Below the pieces are notes generated by a model. That model was given only the letters and a program-made list of their open reading frames with translations, was not told the origin of the DNA and searched no databases. Shown piece after piece: positions 20,775 through 32,202 of a stretch of DNA of 64,000 nt. The position numbers and the translations under genes were made by a program. Location: positions 21,349,639-21,413,638 of the forward strand of contig NC_079426.1 of assembly GCF_026213295.1 (NCBI RefSeq), in the 5' to 3' direction. Positions within the stretch are counted from its first letter, which is position 1; each line of letters starts with the position of its first letter. Source of the DNA: Gadus chalcogrammus (lineage: Eukaryota > Chordata > Actinopteri > Gadiformes > Gadidae).

Positions 20775-22017
20775 CACTGGAAAAAGCCTTCTGTTGAACC
20801 AATTAAAAAAAACAAGGGTAATGGTTCACATCTATATTACATAACTTGAGCCAATGACAAATATATAGCTTGCCTCAAACAATATTTCCTATGTTCATAA
20901 AAAAAAAATAATACAACTTGGCACCAAGTATAATTCTATGCTTTGAATGAAGTTAATACATTTAAATCGTATGTTAAATCCTAAACAAAAAAATATTGAT
21001 TCACTCCAACAATTGTTTCTCATTTAAGAAATATCTATCAGAAATAATTTGTTTTATCCAATCACATCGCGACATCAGTCACATATACAATATATATTAA
21101 CAGAGTTAGGCCTACTCCAGACCTCCCTCCAGACACAGTCAGACTGTCCTAGCTCACAGAACCAGTGAGTCATCGTCACTCTGGTCAAGGCTCTCTACTG
21201 CAGGTTCAGCTGTAGGTGCTACCTTGAATGAATAAGCAGCTGATGTTCCAAAAAGCTTCAAAACATGATCAGGCAGCTGGTGCTCAAAGCAAGCATCACC
21301 TGACAGCTTTAATCCACTCTGCTTTAATCCATATCGGATGTATAGGATGGAGTTTAAGGTCTGCAAGGACATCCGGTTCCTGAGTTTGCTTTTTACCACG
21401 AGGACTGAGCTGCCTGTAAGTGCGTTGAGACGGGGGAGGGGCCGCGCAGGCACCCGGTGCTCGTTGTGAAGAGGTAATAGCGATAGTGCTTTCACCTCAA
21501 AAAGTCGCCAAAAGTCACCAATAGCAGCTGAAAAATAAGCTAGATTTGTCGCTTGTCGCTGTTTTGAAAAAAAGTCGCCAAAGGGGTCTGAAAAGTAGTT
21601 AAATATAGCGACAAAATCGCTAAGTTGGCAACACTGCGGTTTGGTCCAGTAGTCGTAAGCGTCTTTGTATTTAATGCGCATGCGCAGGCTTGTACGTAAC
21701 CTTGAAATTGTACATTTGTCTGAACAAATATTTCTAAATTGAGCTCCTTATCAAATATAAGTGTTTTAGGAAGAAAACAAAACAAAAATATTTGGATTGA
21801 AGGACAAAATGATTAATCAGTTGAATACACAACCTTAAAATTTTACATTTGTCAAAATGGATATTTCTTAATTGAGCTCCTAATTAAAAATATCTATATT
21901 TCACAGTATTTTGAAATAAAAAAAAGTTATTTTAAAAATAAAACAAAAAATGTTTATTTGAATTGAATTACAAAATAATAATCAGATGAAGTACGGCTTA
22001 AAACCCCTTTTCCAGTG
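20775..22017 (-). mobile_element. CACTG-ended element, copy C (longest copy)
   Basis: At 1243 bp it contains every segment found in A and B, so it is closest to the parent. It is inserted in the Tc1 transposase. Removing it together with one of the flanking CA dinucleotides restores a continuous reading L-Q-P-V-A-I-P across the site, so the target duplication is CA. It encodes a 175-codon frame on the minus strand. Confidence 0.85.
21154..21681 (-). CDS. Open frame of CACTG element copy C (175 codons)
   Basis: Uninterrupted from MRIKYKDAYDYW to ESLDQSDDDSLVL with an acidic C-terminus. It is shared with copy A up to the stop in that copy. No catalytic motif of a CACTA transposase is visible, and the element is far shorter than an autonomous one, so it is probably a fragment of a larger gene. 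The weak hAT-like look of NRMSLQTLNSILYIR is not proof. Confidence 0.35.
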   Translation of the reverse strand: MRIKYKDAYDYWTKPQCCQLSDFVAIFNYFSDPFGDFFSKQRQATNLAYFSAAIGDFWRLFEVKALSLLPLHNEHRVPARPLPRLNALTGSSVLVVKSKLRNRMSLQTLNSILYIRYGLKQSGLKLSGDACFEHQLPDHVLKLFGTSAAYSFKVAPTAEPAVESLDQSDDDSLVL

Positions 22018-22929
22018 TGGTTGCAGAATCTCATCTCTATAGCGCTCTGCATTGAGTTTGCCTCCAATGATGACAAGTCTCGTTTTTCCAATGAGGGAGA
22101 TGCCACCCCACACCATCACACTGCCTCCACCAAAAAATGTAATTCTATCGGTGCAGCAATCAGCATAGCGTTCTCTGCATCTTCTCCACACTTTGACCCT
22201 ATGAACCAACTGCCGTAGGCAGAATCTGGACTCATCACTGAAAATAACGTTCCTCCACATGTTCAGGTTCCAGTGCACGTGTTACCGACACCAGCGCAAA
22301 CGGGCCTGACTGTGAAGGGCAGTCATGGCAGGACTCCTGGCAGCCCTATGAGACCGGAGATTTGCTGCGTGTAGTCTGTTTCGGATTGTCTGGGCAGAGA
22401 GCCGTCGGCCATATCGTCCTGCAAACCGTGACTGCAAATCTGTAGAAGACAGCCTACGGCACCTAAGTACTGACAGAGTGATGAAATGGTCTTCTTGGGC
22501 TGTCGTCTTCTTAGGACGCCCACTTTGCGGCCTGTCTTTGACATCCCCTATTATATGGAACTTGGCCTTCAGTTTGGAGAGGGTACTAGGGCTCACTCCA
22601 AATAATGCCGCATCTTGGTTTTGCGGAACACCAGCTTGAAGTTGCAGAATCACGTGCCAATCAGGCACCTGATTGGCAGCACCTGGGGGTACCAGAAGCT
22701 CAAAACAAGTGTCAATAGCAACAGCAAAATAACCTGTTTGGCAATGGAAGCGCTGCTGCTCATTCTACAAGTGCATGTTCCTTACAAATGGGGCACCATT
22801 TGAAAGGGAACCAAACTGGCTTTCCAACGGTATAAGACTTACTTCCAAAAAGCATTGTTACCACAGAGAAATAATCTACCAATCACACATTTCCTTACTT
22901 TTTGTGTAAGGACATTTACACAAAAAAAA

Positions 22930-22951
22930 AAATAATAATAATAATAATAAT

Positions 22952-22988
<37 letters not shown>
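22930..22988. repeat. (AAT)n(TA)n compound microsatellite
   Basis: Nine or ten AAT units run directly into about 16 TA units. Confidence 0.9.
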
Positions 22989-22996
<8 letters not shown>

Positions 22997-25900
22997 GATC
23001 AATAATGAACTAAGAAGAAAGTAAAAAAAGCACTGAAAGCCATTTTCCCCCATTACCTCTACAGGGCTAGATTATTGGATTATTTATAATTTTTTTATAA
23101 AAAGTTATAATTAATACGATACATTACATGATTGTACTTTCACCACAAAACTTTATTCCTTCTAATGTGACATCATACTCATGATGTGTTTCATCTCGAT
23201 ACAGAAAAACGAAATGGAAGAGATTATGGTGGTTATAAATCGATGTGGGTTGCTTAATTGCCACTTATTCATTATGGGATTGTTAATCTTTCTCCAGAGG
23301 TTTAAAGTGTTAAAACGTATTTTTTCATATTCCCTTTTTATTTGGTTTAATTATTTATCCTTTATAGGACTATAACAAAATCTTGTTAATAATTGCAATT
23401 TAAAAACTACTTATAAATAAATAAATACCGGTATATCTCTAAATGATATACTATTAGCTAACTAAAACACAATTATATAAACTGCATGTAAAGAGTTTAC
23501 GCTCTTATCATAATATTAATAGAAAAACATGCACAATAAATAATTTGAATTTACTTCAAGAAGATATTCCAATTTTTCATTGCCCTTTTATTTTTTTACC
23601 CTTACCATTACCAGTATTTTTTGTGAAGATGAATATTGTAGGATAGTGCATAGTGCCTTACAGGTGCAAAGTGGAATTAGGAGGGGAAGCCTCGTCCATC
23701 TTGTAGCAGGCTTGAACTTTGGCCTCTCGTCCTTGTTGGCTATAGTCCTGTTTCTTGACAACCATACATCAAGATGAACAACCTTAATGTGGGCACTTCA
23801 TAAACCAAAGAAGGATATCTTGTTGACACTGGCACACAAGCCTGGATTCAACAACAACCTAGTTCTCTATCCTTGTATGCCCTTCCCTCTCTTATTTTCA
23901 GCAAAAAGGTTGCAACTATTCTGGCTATTAACTTAAGAGAATGTTCGGTTTTTATCTATGAAAAATCTTTTTTACGTTTGCCTAAATCCACAGGACAACT
24001 CTTGTCACTTGTTGTTTCAACCGTTATCTGGGATAAAACCGAGATATTACATAATGCAATAGATAGATAGATCCAGTGATTCCAAAAATTCTAGAGACCG
24101 TTTTGTTTTGCTTTCAAGCATCTTAAACTATGCTGAATGTCTAATATATATCCACAATAAACCCTCACGAGTCCCAGTTCTAGGCAATAAAGGGGGTTTA
24201 CCGACAGAGGGACAAATGAGGAATGTCAGCAATAACAAATAAATAGGATTATGTTGGCCGCAGTCATTGACCTTCTTCCATTATTAAAGTTCCCAACAAG
24301 CTTGTCTCAAAAGCATAAATAATTGATGTATTTAACATTATAAGTAATTTAATGTCTCTTATCTCAAAGAAAAGGTTGAAATAACTCATCAACTCCTACT
24401 ATAATTTCCCTTTGGAACCCTATTAGTTATTAAATAGATCTGAGATGGATGGTTCACTGACATCTCTCAAACTGGCATGGTATTCTACAAGACACAACTT
24501 TTTCAACCATGTAATTGGTTTATTTATGTTGTTTGCATTAACTTGCCTTGAAACGCCACACATATTTGGTTTTAAGAGGGACCAGAGGATCAGTCTATTT
24601 GGTCAGTCAGTTTGACATATTCACATTTTCTACCTAACAATTTATGCTGTGGTTGGTCATCAAGAAACAATTAGTCAAATAGCGTAGCACTTTAATGACC
24701 AAAATAATACAAAGAAATGTAGTGTAAAACAAATAATCAAGTCCAGGGAAATTGAAAACGTTTTTCCCACATTGCCTTGTTTCATTATGAATGTTTGACT
24801 CGTTTACTTTCCATAATTTCTCAGTTCATTTAGTTTTGCTACAGCCTTCAAGGGTTTCAAGTCTTTTAGATTTCTTTCGACCTTAAAATGAAATACTATC
24901 ATTTTTAATAATGTTAAATGTTTGTATTTTTGACACTAGTTTAGAATTAAAGTTATGTTTTAGTTACTAATTTAACCGCAATTATATTGGGAGGGTTTTA
25001 TGTTGATTGTCTGTCAGAGTTTTGTGGGGTATTTGACGGTGGAATAACATATATTTATAATACTATATTCATAGCAATATATTGTGTAAATGTCATTATT
25101 TCTGGTACACATAGAAACCTTGCTGTGTTAAATAAAGTCAAACTCAGTTTGCTGTTATTTCATTTATCAGGGTCAAAAACGATGTCACAACACTGATTTG
25201 AGTGTTTGGTTCCTTTGGACTGAACGAATAAATCTAGTCTTTAGCCATACCCTTTTTTCAATCGATTGGATTCATCTGTGATCGTCCAATCCCACGTTTT
25301 CCTTCTGCCTTAGACTAGTTATAGATATGCACTGCAAAACAATCTGTTTTCACTTCAGGCCATACATTTCCTTACCATGAATCATCCACACTGTAGGGAC
25401 TTGCAACGAAATAGCCTATTTCTCCACATCTGATATTAGTATAGATTTATAGATTTTCATAGCCCTGTCCTGCTTTGCTCCCATTTGCTCTAGCGGACCT
25501 GGATGCTACTGACCATGTTCTGTGTTTCCCCCGACAAGAATGAACGAAAGACTGATATGAACCGATCCTATTCATCCTTGAGCCTATACCACTTCAGCGG
25601 CCACCTCAGATCCATCTGCTTTAGCTGCAGTCACACGTTTTACATTAAAGCTGGCCCAGAGTAGAGCTGAGAATTGCTACAAATAAGAATATCTCTGGCG
25701 ATTTAACGCTCATGGTAAATGTAAGGCTAACGTTCAGAGAAAAAATATATAAAAAGGATAAAGGATAAGGTAATATTAGTAGGAATTGCGACAATATCTG
25801 CGATAATTGCAATGCATAAAATGTTGGACTTTTTTGATAAAAATGATTTACAGCATCAGTCACTGATTCGGCCTAATGTGTCCTAGCAGAACACAATAGA

Positions 25901-26943
25901 CTGCGCTAATGCAAGATGTAATACCAAAAGAACTCCATTTCAAATACAGGGTCAAGGTCAGATGTACTTACTTTTTTTAATTGTAGGTGCTTTTTATGAT
26001 AAATGCTCTGTTAAAAGGGTCTGTTAGAAGGCAGGTATTTTTAGTGACAGGTGTTTTCAATGACCATATCACCAATGCCTCTCTAAGGCAATAAGCACAA
26101 TTGGAAGGGTCTTTCCCAAACCTCTCTTGAACCATATTTTGTCATTTACAATTGATAGTACAAAAACTAGTGAAATAGTTTTGCGAGTGTTAGCGTTAGG
26201 TTGGATTACTAATGATGTAAAACTGTTTATCTTATTGTAAAGACATTAATGAGGGAGCTGAAGTTTGGTGAAACAGTTTAGTAAGGTTCATTAAGTGTAT
26301 GCTGGTAAATTTGATGCTTTCACAGTTTATGATGTTTGTAATGGCATATCCCATTAACATTCCTGCAAACATAATCAATTTAATATGGGAAATGCCTATA
26401 ATTTGTCACGGATTTTGCAATGCCCATATATTGATGCATTTACAACTTTCAGAACAAACCATGCTGCTGGCATCTATCTTGCCCAGCATGTATATAGGCG
26501 ACTGATGAGATACATGTGACCTTAGCTTATCATTATATTATTAAGGTAGGTTGAATCCCAGTTTCTGCAGCCACCACTATGTATAATTGAGATGCTTAAC
26601 CTCTACCTACTCCTTGAAGAAATATATTTGAAATGACTAAAGGTTGTTGGATATAAGCATCTTAGAAATCGTAGAAATTGGTAGTTGGTTTGTAGTGCAC
26701 TTTCCCATGATCAAGGGACTCATTTAGGAATCGCTGTTTCCTCTGACTGACCAAAGATACATCAGAGGTGCTGAGACCAAAGCTTTCGTGAGCCGTCCAC
26801 CCATCACTTTGTAATAAGGGAGTAAATAGCTCCATGGATATAACCTACAACTCTACAGTACCATCTATTATAGTCTCAAACGATCCCTTACCAAAGTCTC
26901 CAGTTTTTGTATTGTTTTTACTTTTGCAGGCCGAACCTCAGAG
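22989..26943. other. AT-rich stretch without recognisable features
   Basis: About 4 kb with no domain-bearing frame, no clear splice-framed exon and no transposon termini that I can see. It is consistent with an intron or intergenic DNA. The window's longest feature-free block. Confidence 0.55.

Positions 26944-27031
<88 letters not shown>
26944..27031. repeat. (CA)n microsatellite
   Basis: About 86 bp of uninterrupted CA repeats. Confidence 0.95.
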
Positions 27032-27037
<6 letters not shown>

Positions 27038-27436
27038 ATCTTACGAACTTGGAAATGCATCATTCTGGAGTCGGTCCAAAGCATTAAAAAACATGTAATC
27101 AATTAATTTGAAATCTGCAAAAGCATGCTGTCACAACTTAATTTGCACATGCCTGCTGTGTCAAAAAATCTGTCCTTATGTTTCCTTATAATATTCATTG
27201 TGATCTCTTTCAATTAGTAACAGACTTTTAATGTTTTTGAAAATGTATTTTTGATTATATGCTTTCTTCATGGATCATTTCAAGCAATAATTCACATTAC
27301 GATTGATTTGCATGGCTCAAAATCAAGCCATGGCTGTAATCCCTATCCTTTCATTACAGAAAATTATTAAATGCTGTCGATAGTAGCCAGTAAAGCTTGT
27401 GTGTTTGTGTGTATGTGTATTTTTTACCCAACATTC
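27032..27436. other. Non-coding interval
   Basis: AT-rich sequence up to the LINE 3' terminus. Nothing recognised. Confidence 0.5.
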
Positions 27437-28916
27437 AATTAAATTTCAATTCAATTCAATTTTATTTGCATAGCCCTTAATCACCATTACAGTCTCAAAG
27501 GGCTTAACAGGCCAAATATTCATGACACCTCCCTTTACCCAAGCCCCCACATGGGCAAGAAAAAACTCCCTTGAAATTCGCAAGGAAGAAATCTTGAGAA
27601 GAAACGCATAGTAGGGGATCCCTTCTTCTAGGGATGGTCAGGAGTGCAATTGTTGCCACAATTGACATACAGGTAAATACATGCACATCATAATAAAATG
27701 GTGACTGGGTTGTGGCCGGTTATCCATGAGGAGAGTCCAGGCATCCAGTCCAGCACCCGCAAAACAGACCGAATGGTGAATTTGAAGAGAGAAGTACATA
27801 GTGGGAATGTATACCGTAATAACAAAAGCACAAGCAAATAGAGTGGTCATCACATCGCATCTGTCGTTTTCAAACTCCTATGTTCCAAATGCAAGATTGT
27901 AGAGGTGCGTTTTGAGGTTTCCTTTGAATAGCTCCACAGAGTCAGCTTCCCTGATCACAGATGGCAGCCTATTCCATAGGAAGGGGGCTCGATAGGCAAA
28001 CGCTCTCTGTCCAGCCGATTTCTTTTTAACCTTCGGCAGTGAAAGAAAGCCAGCTCCTGAAGACCGGAGGGACTGAGAAGGACTATAAGGAATGATCGGG
28101 TCCTTCAGGTAGGATGGAGATAATCCATGCAAGGCTTTATAGGTTAGCAGTAGCACCTTAAAGTCCGATCTGAAAGTTATTGGTAGCCAGTGCAGAGAGG
28201 CGAGAATAGGTGTGATATGATCAAACCTTCACGTTCTGGTCAGCAGTCTAGCTGCAGCATTCTGTACAAGCTGTAGACTTTTTGTGGTAGAGTTCGGTAA
28301 TCCCCAGAACAGTGCATTGCAATAATCCAATCTTGACGAAACAAATGCAAGAATCAGTGTCTCTGCATCCGCTGCAGATAACATTGGTCTGATTCTTGCA
28401 ATGTTTCTCAGATGGAAAAAAACAATTCTAGTTATACTTCTAACATGCTGGTCAAAGCATAGTTGAGGGTCAAACAGGACACCAAGATTTTTGACAGACG
28501 CACTCTGTGGGATGGCGAGGTCATCCAACCACAGTGAGACATCCTCAAACTCTCTCCGGTCCCGCTTCGAGCCGATAATTATCAGCTCTGTCTTCCCAGT
28601 GTTAAGCTGTAGGAAGTTTTGTGACATCCAGCACTTCACCGCAGCAAGACAGGACTCAACCCTCTGAATCTGGGCCGAGTCCCCGGAATCTAAAGGAATG
28701 TAGAGCGGGGTGTCATCCGCGTAGCAGTGGAAACTAATTCCGAAGCTGCGGATAACGTTGCCCAAGGGATGCGTGTAGATTGCAAAAAGTAATGGACCAA
28801 GGACCGAACCTTGAGGTACGGCAAAGCGTAATTTGCAGTGCTTTGATTCTGAACCCCCATGAAACACAAATTGGGTTCTATCTTTGAGGTACGATTCAAG
28901 CCAACCAAGAGCCGTA
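27437..28916 (-). pseudogene. L2-type LINE, 3' part with reverse transcriptase C-terminal half
   Basis: On the minus strand the frame reads VPQGSVLGPLLFAIY, then the catalytic block CYADDT, KCWMSQNFLQLNTGKTEL, VKNLGVLFDPQL, FFHLRNIARIRPML, SSRLDYCNALFWGLP and VQNAAARLLT. After a frameshift near 28230 it continues LLLTYKALHGLSPSYLKD and ends FKGNLKTHLYNLAFGT. The YADD residues are intact. The 3' untranslated region ends at about 27437 in AATTG repeats, the normal terminus of this family. The gypsy element at 28917 interrupts it, and the upstream coding part resumes at 32661. Confidence 0.9.
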
Positions 28917-29362
28917 TGTCACGGTTGCTCTATGATTTGCTCCCCAGGCATTGGTTCTTAGACAGGTGCGGGGCGTGGCGAGCGGAGCTGGGCACCGCAA
29001 CGTAGCACACCTGGACATCTGGATCAACTAATTACACACCTTCTTAAGCCTGGCGGGGACTTCTCGTCGGCGCCAGACTATTCCGTCTCATTCGGTATTT
29101 TGGCTGACGTGTGTACATTGACCTTCGATTCCCTAACCTAATTCTGTGATTCCTAAACGTCGTGTTATCCTTTCGCCAGTTCCTCGCCAGTGGATTACCC
29201 CCGGACTGCAACACTCTCCGGTGCCTCCGCCAGCTACGCCCACCCGCTCCTGTCTTCGCCTTGCCCGCTGGTTATCTTTTGAGTTCTCCTTTACTGACAA
29301 TAAACCTTGGATTGTCCGTACTGTCTCTGTCTCTGCATCCTGGTTCCTAACCAACCGTAACA
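28917..29362 (+). repeat. 5' LTR (446 bp)
   Basis: It starts TGTCACGGTTGC, contains ACAATAAACC as probable polyadenylation signal, and ends AACCGTAACA. Compared with the 3' LTR I see two base changes (CCTTGG/CCGTGG, TGGTTCC/TGGGTCC) and absence of a 12 bp repeat near the end. Confidence 0.93.
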
Positions 29363-29378
29363 GAATAATCTGGCCAAC

Positions 29379-29921
29379 ATGGACCCCGTGGAGTCAGACA
29401 AGGTTCGGCAGGCGCTATCCTCGCAGGGCACGAGGATCGGTCAACACGACGCCGCATTACAGGAGTTTTCCGAGGTTCTTCGAGGTTTCTCCGTCGGCAT
29501 GACGGAGCTGGGAGCCCGTATGGAGCAGATTGGTTCCCAGGTCTCCTCCTTAGCCGCTCCCGTCTCGATCCATGGACCGGCAGTCTCCTCCACGTCGGAC
29601 TTCCCTGCTGCGGCGTCCGTTTCCTCACCCAGCCAGCTCCGCGAACCGTTTATTCCTACTCCGGTCAGGTATGCGGGGGAGTTAGGTCGTTGTAGGCAAT
29701 TTCTACACCAGTGCACCCTAGTTTTCGAACAGCAGCCGTTGTCTTACGCCAGCGACAGCACTAAGACTGCTTTTATGATGAGTCTGTTATCAGACCAGGC
29801 CGCCGACCGTATTAGAGACGAGCTCGCGGTTAGGGACGAACTCATCGCATTAGCCTCCCGCTTGGACAATCGATTAAGAGAGAGACAGAGGGAGAGACGC
29901 AATCATCTCAAAACTCAATGA
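29379..29921 (+). pseudogene. gypsy gag, truncated
   Basis: The ATG lies 16 bases after the LTR, opening MDPVESDKVRQALSSQG. The frame continues through a coiled region and the Gag core (RYAGELGRCRQFLHQCTLVF, YASDSTKTAFMMSLLSDQAA) to LASRLDNRLRERQRERRNHL, where it stops. Gag normally forms the particle. The C-terminal part and zinc knuckle are absent because of the internal deletion into pol. Confidence 0.8.
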
Positions 29922-29936
29922 CGTTCTCTCCGGGAT

Positions 29937-32191
29937 ATGTTACACCGATTTGTAGTAGTCTATCTCGATGATATTTTGATTTTTTCTAGGGACCTCGCTG
30001 AACACAAGCAGCATTTTCGGTTGGTGTTACGGCGGTCATGGGAGAACAAGCTGTTCGTCAAGGCGGAGAAGTGTTCCTTCCACACCGACTCGGTCAGTTT
30101 CCTAGGCTTCGTGGTGCAGAGGGGTCAACTGCAGGCGGATCCTGAGAAGGTGAGGGCGGTTTCAGAGTGGCCGGTTCCTACCACTCGGAAACAGCTACAG
30201 AGGTTCCTGGGATTTTCCAACTTTTATAGGAGGTTCATAAGGGATTATAGTCGGGTGGCTGCTCCCCTAACCCAATTAACCTCCACGAAGGTTCCTTTCG
30301 GTTGGTCGCAGACGGCTCAGTCCGCGTTTCTGCAGCTTAAGAAGTTGTTCTCCTCGGCTCCAGTACTGTGTCATCCTGATCCAGCTATCCAGTTTGTGGT
30401 GGAGGTGGATACCTCCAACTCTGGGGTGGGAGCAGTGTTACACCCCTGTTCCTTTTTCTCCCGTCGTCTTAGCTCGGCTGAGACTAACTATGACGTTGGT
30501 AACAGGGAGCTGCTAGCAGTGGTGCTGGCATTGCAGGAGTGGAGGCACTGGTTGGAGGGAGCGGCGCATTCATTTATCGTGTGGACGGACCATCGGAACC
30601 TGGCCTACATCCAGACCGCCCGTAGGCTGAACTCCCGCCAGGCACGTTGGGCTCTCTTCCTGGGTCGGTTTCGTTTTACCCTCACCTACCGTCCTGGTTC
30701 CAAGAACGGCAAGGCCGACGCTCCCTCTCGCCAGTACGACTCCCCGGTGTTGCAGTCGGTGGAGGAAAGGATTCTCTCTCCCGCCTGTGTCATCGGGGCA
30801 GCCCGATGGGAGATTGAGCGGGTGGTGCTGGATGCCCAGCAAGGACTACCTACCCCGAGGGTTGCCCTCCGGGTCGGATGTTTGTTCCCCCGGCGGCCCG
30901 CACGGCTCTTCTCCAATGGGGGCACGAGTCCAGAGTTGCCTGCCATCCAGGGTTTCTCCGCTGTCTCTCTCTCCTCCGACAGCGGTTTTGGTGGTCCTCC
31001 ATGGCTGCCGACACCAAGGGTTTCGTGGCTGCCTGTTCCATCTGTGCCCGCGGCAAATCGTCACACCGTGCTCCGGCTGGTCTTCTGCGCCCTCTACCTG
31101 TTCCACACCGGCCGTGATCGCACATAGCTGTGGACTTCGTGACTGGTCTCCCGCCCTCAGACGGTAATACGGTCGTACTGACTATTGTCGATCGTTTTTC
31201 CAAGGCTGTGCATTTTGTTCCGCTTTCAAAACTCCCCTCAGCTCTGGAGACGGCGAACCTGCTGGTCCTGCACGTGTTCCGGCTCCACAGTATCCCCCAG
31301 GACATTGCGTCGGACCGGGGACCGCAGTTCTCCTCACGAGTTTGGAAGGCGTTTTGTCAGGCGTTAGGGGCGTCGGCCAGCCTCTCCTCCGGCTACCACC
31401 CACAGACTAACGGCCAGACAGAGCGAGCTAACCAGGACCTCGGGTCGGCATTACGTTGCGTCGCCGCCGAACACCCTGTCTCCTGGTCCACTCACCTGCC
31501 GTGGATCGAATACGCAAGGAACTCTCTGGTCTACTCCGCCACAGGTATGTCTCCCTTCCATGTGTCTATGGGCTTCCAGCCTCCACTCTTCCCGGTGTAG
31601 GAGACAGTGGTGGCGGTCCCGTCAGTCCAGGAACATCTCTGGCGCATCCGCCGGGTGTGGCGCGAGGCGAGGGAGGCACTCACGCGCACGGCGGCCCAGA
31701 ACCGGTAGATGGCGGACCGTCACCGCACTCCTGCTCCCGACTACCAGGTGGGGCAGAGCGTCTGGCTCTCCTCCCTGGACCTGCCCCTTCAGACTGAGTG
31801 TAAGAAGCTGACACCCAAGTACATTGGTCCGTATGTGATTTCGGGTATCATTAATCCGTGTGCTATCAAGCTCAAGCTACCCCCTGCGCTCAACATCCAT
31901 CCAGTCTTCCACGTTTCACTGCTAAAGCCTGTTTCTGCCAGCATTCTCAATCCTCCGGCCGAACCCCCTCCACCCCCCCGGCTCATCGATGACCACCCGG
32001 CCGATTCTGTCCGGGAACTGTTGAATGTACGCAGAAGGGGTAGGGGGTTCCAGTTTCTGGACTGGGAGGGGTACGGGCCGGAGGAGCGGTCCTGGGTATC
32101 CCGATCCTTTATTTTGGATCCTGAGCTTATCAGGGAATTTTATGAACGTTTTCCAGAGAGGCCTGGTGGGCCGCCAGGAGGCGTCCGTTGA
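29937..32191 (+). pseudogene. gypsy pol remnant: RT (partial), RNase H, integrase, chromodomain
   Basis: It begins inside RT just before the [12 protein letters not shown] active-site block, so the upstream catalytic Asp of RT is missing. Connection and RNase H follow, with acidic residues in [23 protein letters not shown] and GKADAPSR. Near 30865 a one-base frameshift moves the product to the second frame. There integrase has an HHCC finger (H..H, CSICARG), the first Asp in VDFVTGLP, the second in SDRGPQFSS and Glu in [11 protein letters not shown]. In-frame stops lie at 31115, 31598 and 31706. The C-terminus ([23 protein letters not shown]) is a chromodomain, which targets chromovirus integration to modified histones. 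Confidence 0.88.
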
Positions 32192-32202
32192 GGGGGGGGT
32201 AC

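Larger units (their letters stand above)
19144..22831 (-). mobile_element. Tc1-type transposon carrying two nested insertions
   Basis: The ends share an inverted block: CATTGGAAAGCC and TTTCAAATGGTGCACCATTTG on the left; CAAATGGGGCACCATTTGAAA and GGCTTTCCAACGG on the right. The transposase relic runs from 22668 down to a stop at about 19344. It has an N-terminal helix-turn-helix (LQAGVPQNQDAALFGVSPSTLSKL), GRPKKTT, a first catalytic block SDESRF, a second QEDNARPHR-like block, SPDLNPIENLWD with the third acidic residue, and a C-terminus CQAVVAVYGYSTHY. Stops and frameshifts interrupt it. Without the two CACTG elements the length is about 1.27 kb, normal for Tc1. About 90 bp between RVNNTT and CQAVV was lost at the copy B insertion. 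Confidence 0.85.

Noticed and set aside
22989..26943. Hidden host gene in the longest feature-free block
   Set aside because: I scanned for splice-framed exons and conserved motifs and saw none; AT content is high and frames are short.
29133..29502. Frames overlapping the LTR (about 70-118 codons, both strands)
   Set aside because: They repeat identically in the 3' LTR and are antisense or off-frame to gag; no domain.
30570..31305. Minus-strand frames of 70-150 codons opposite gypsy pol
   Set aside because: Shadows of the RNase H/integrase coding strand.
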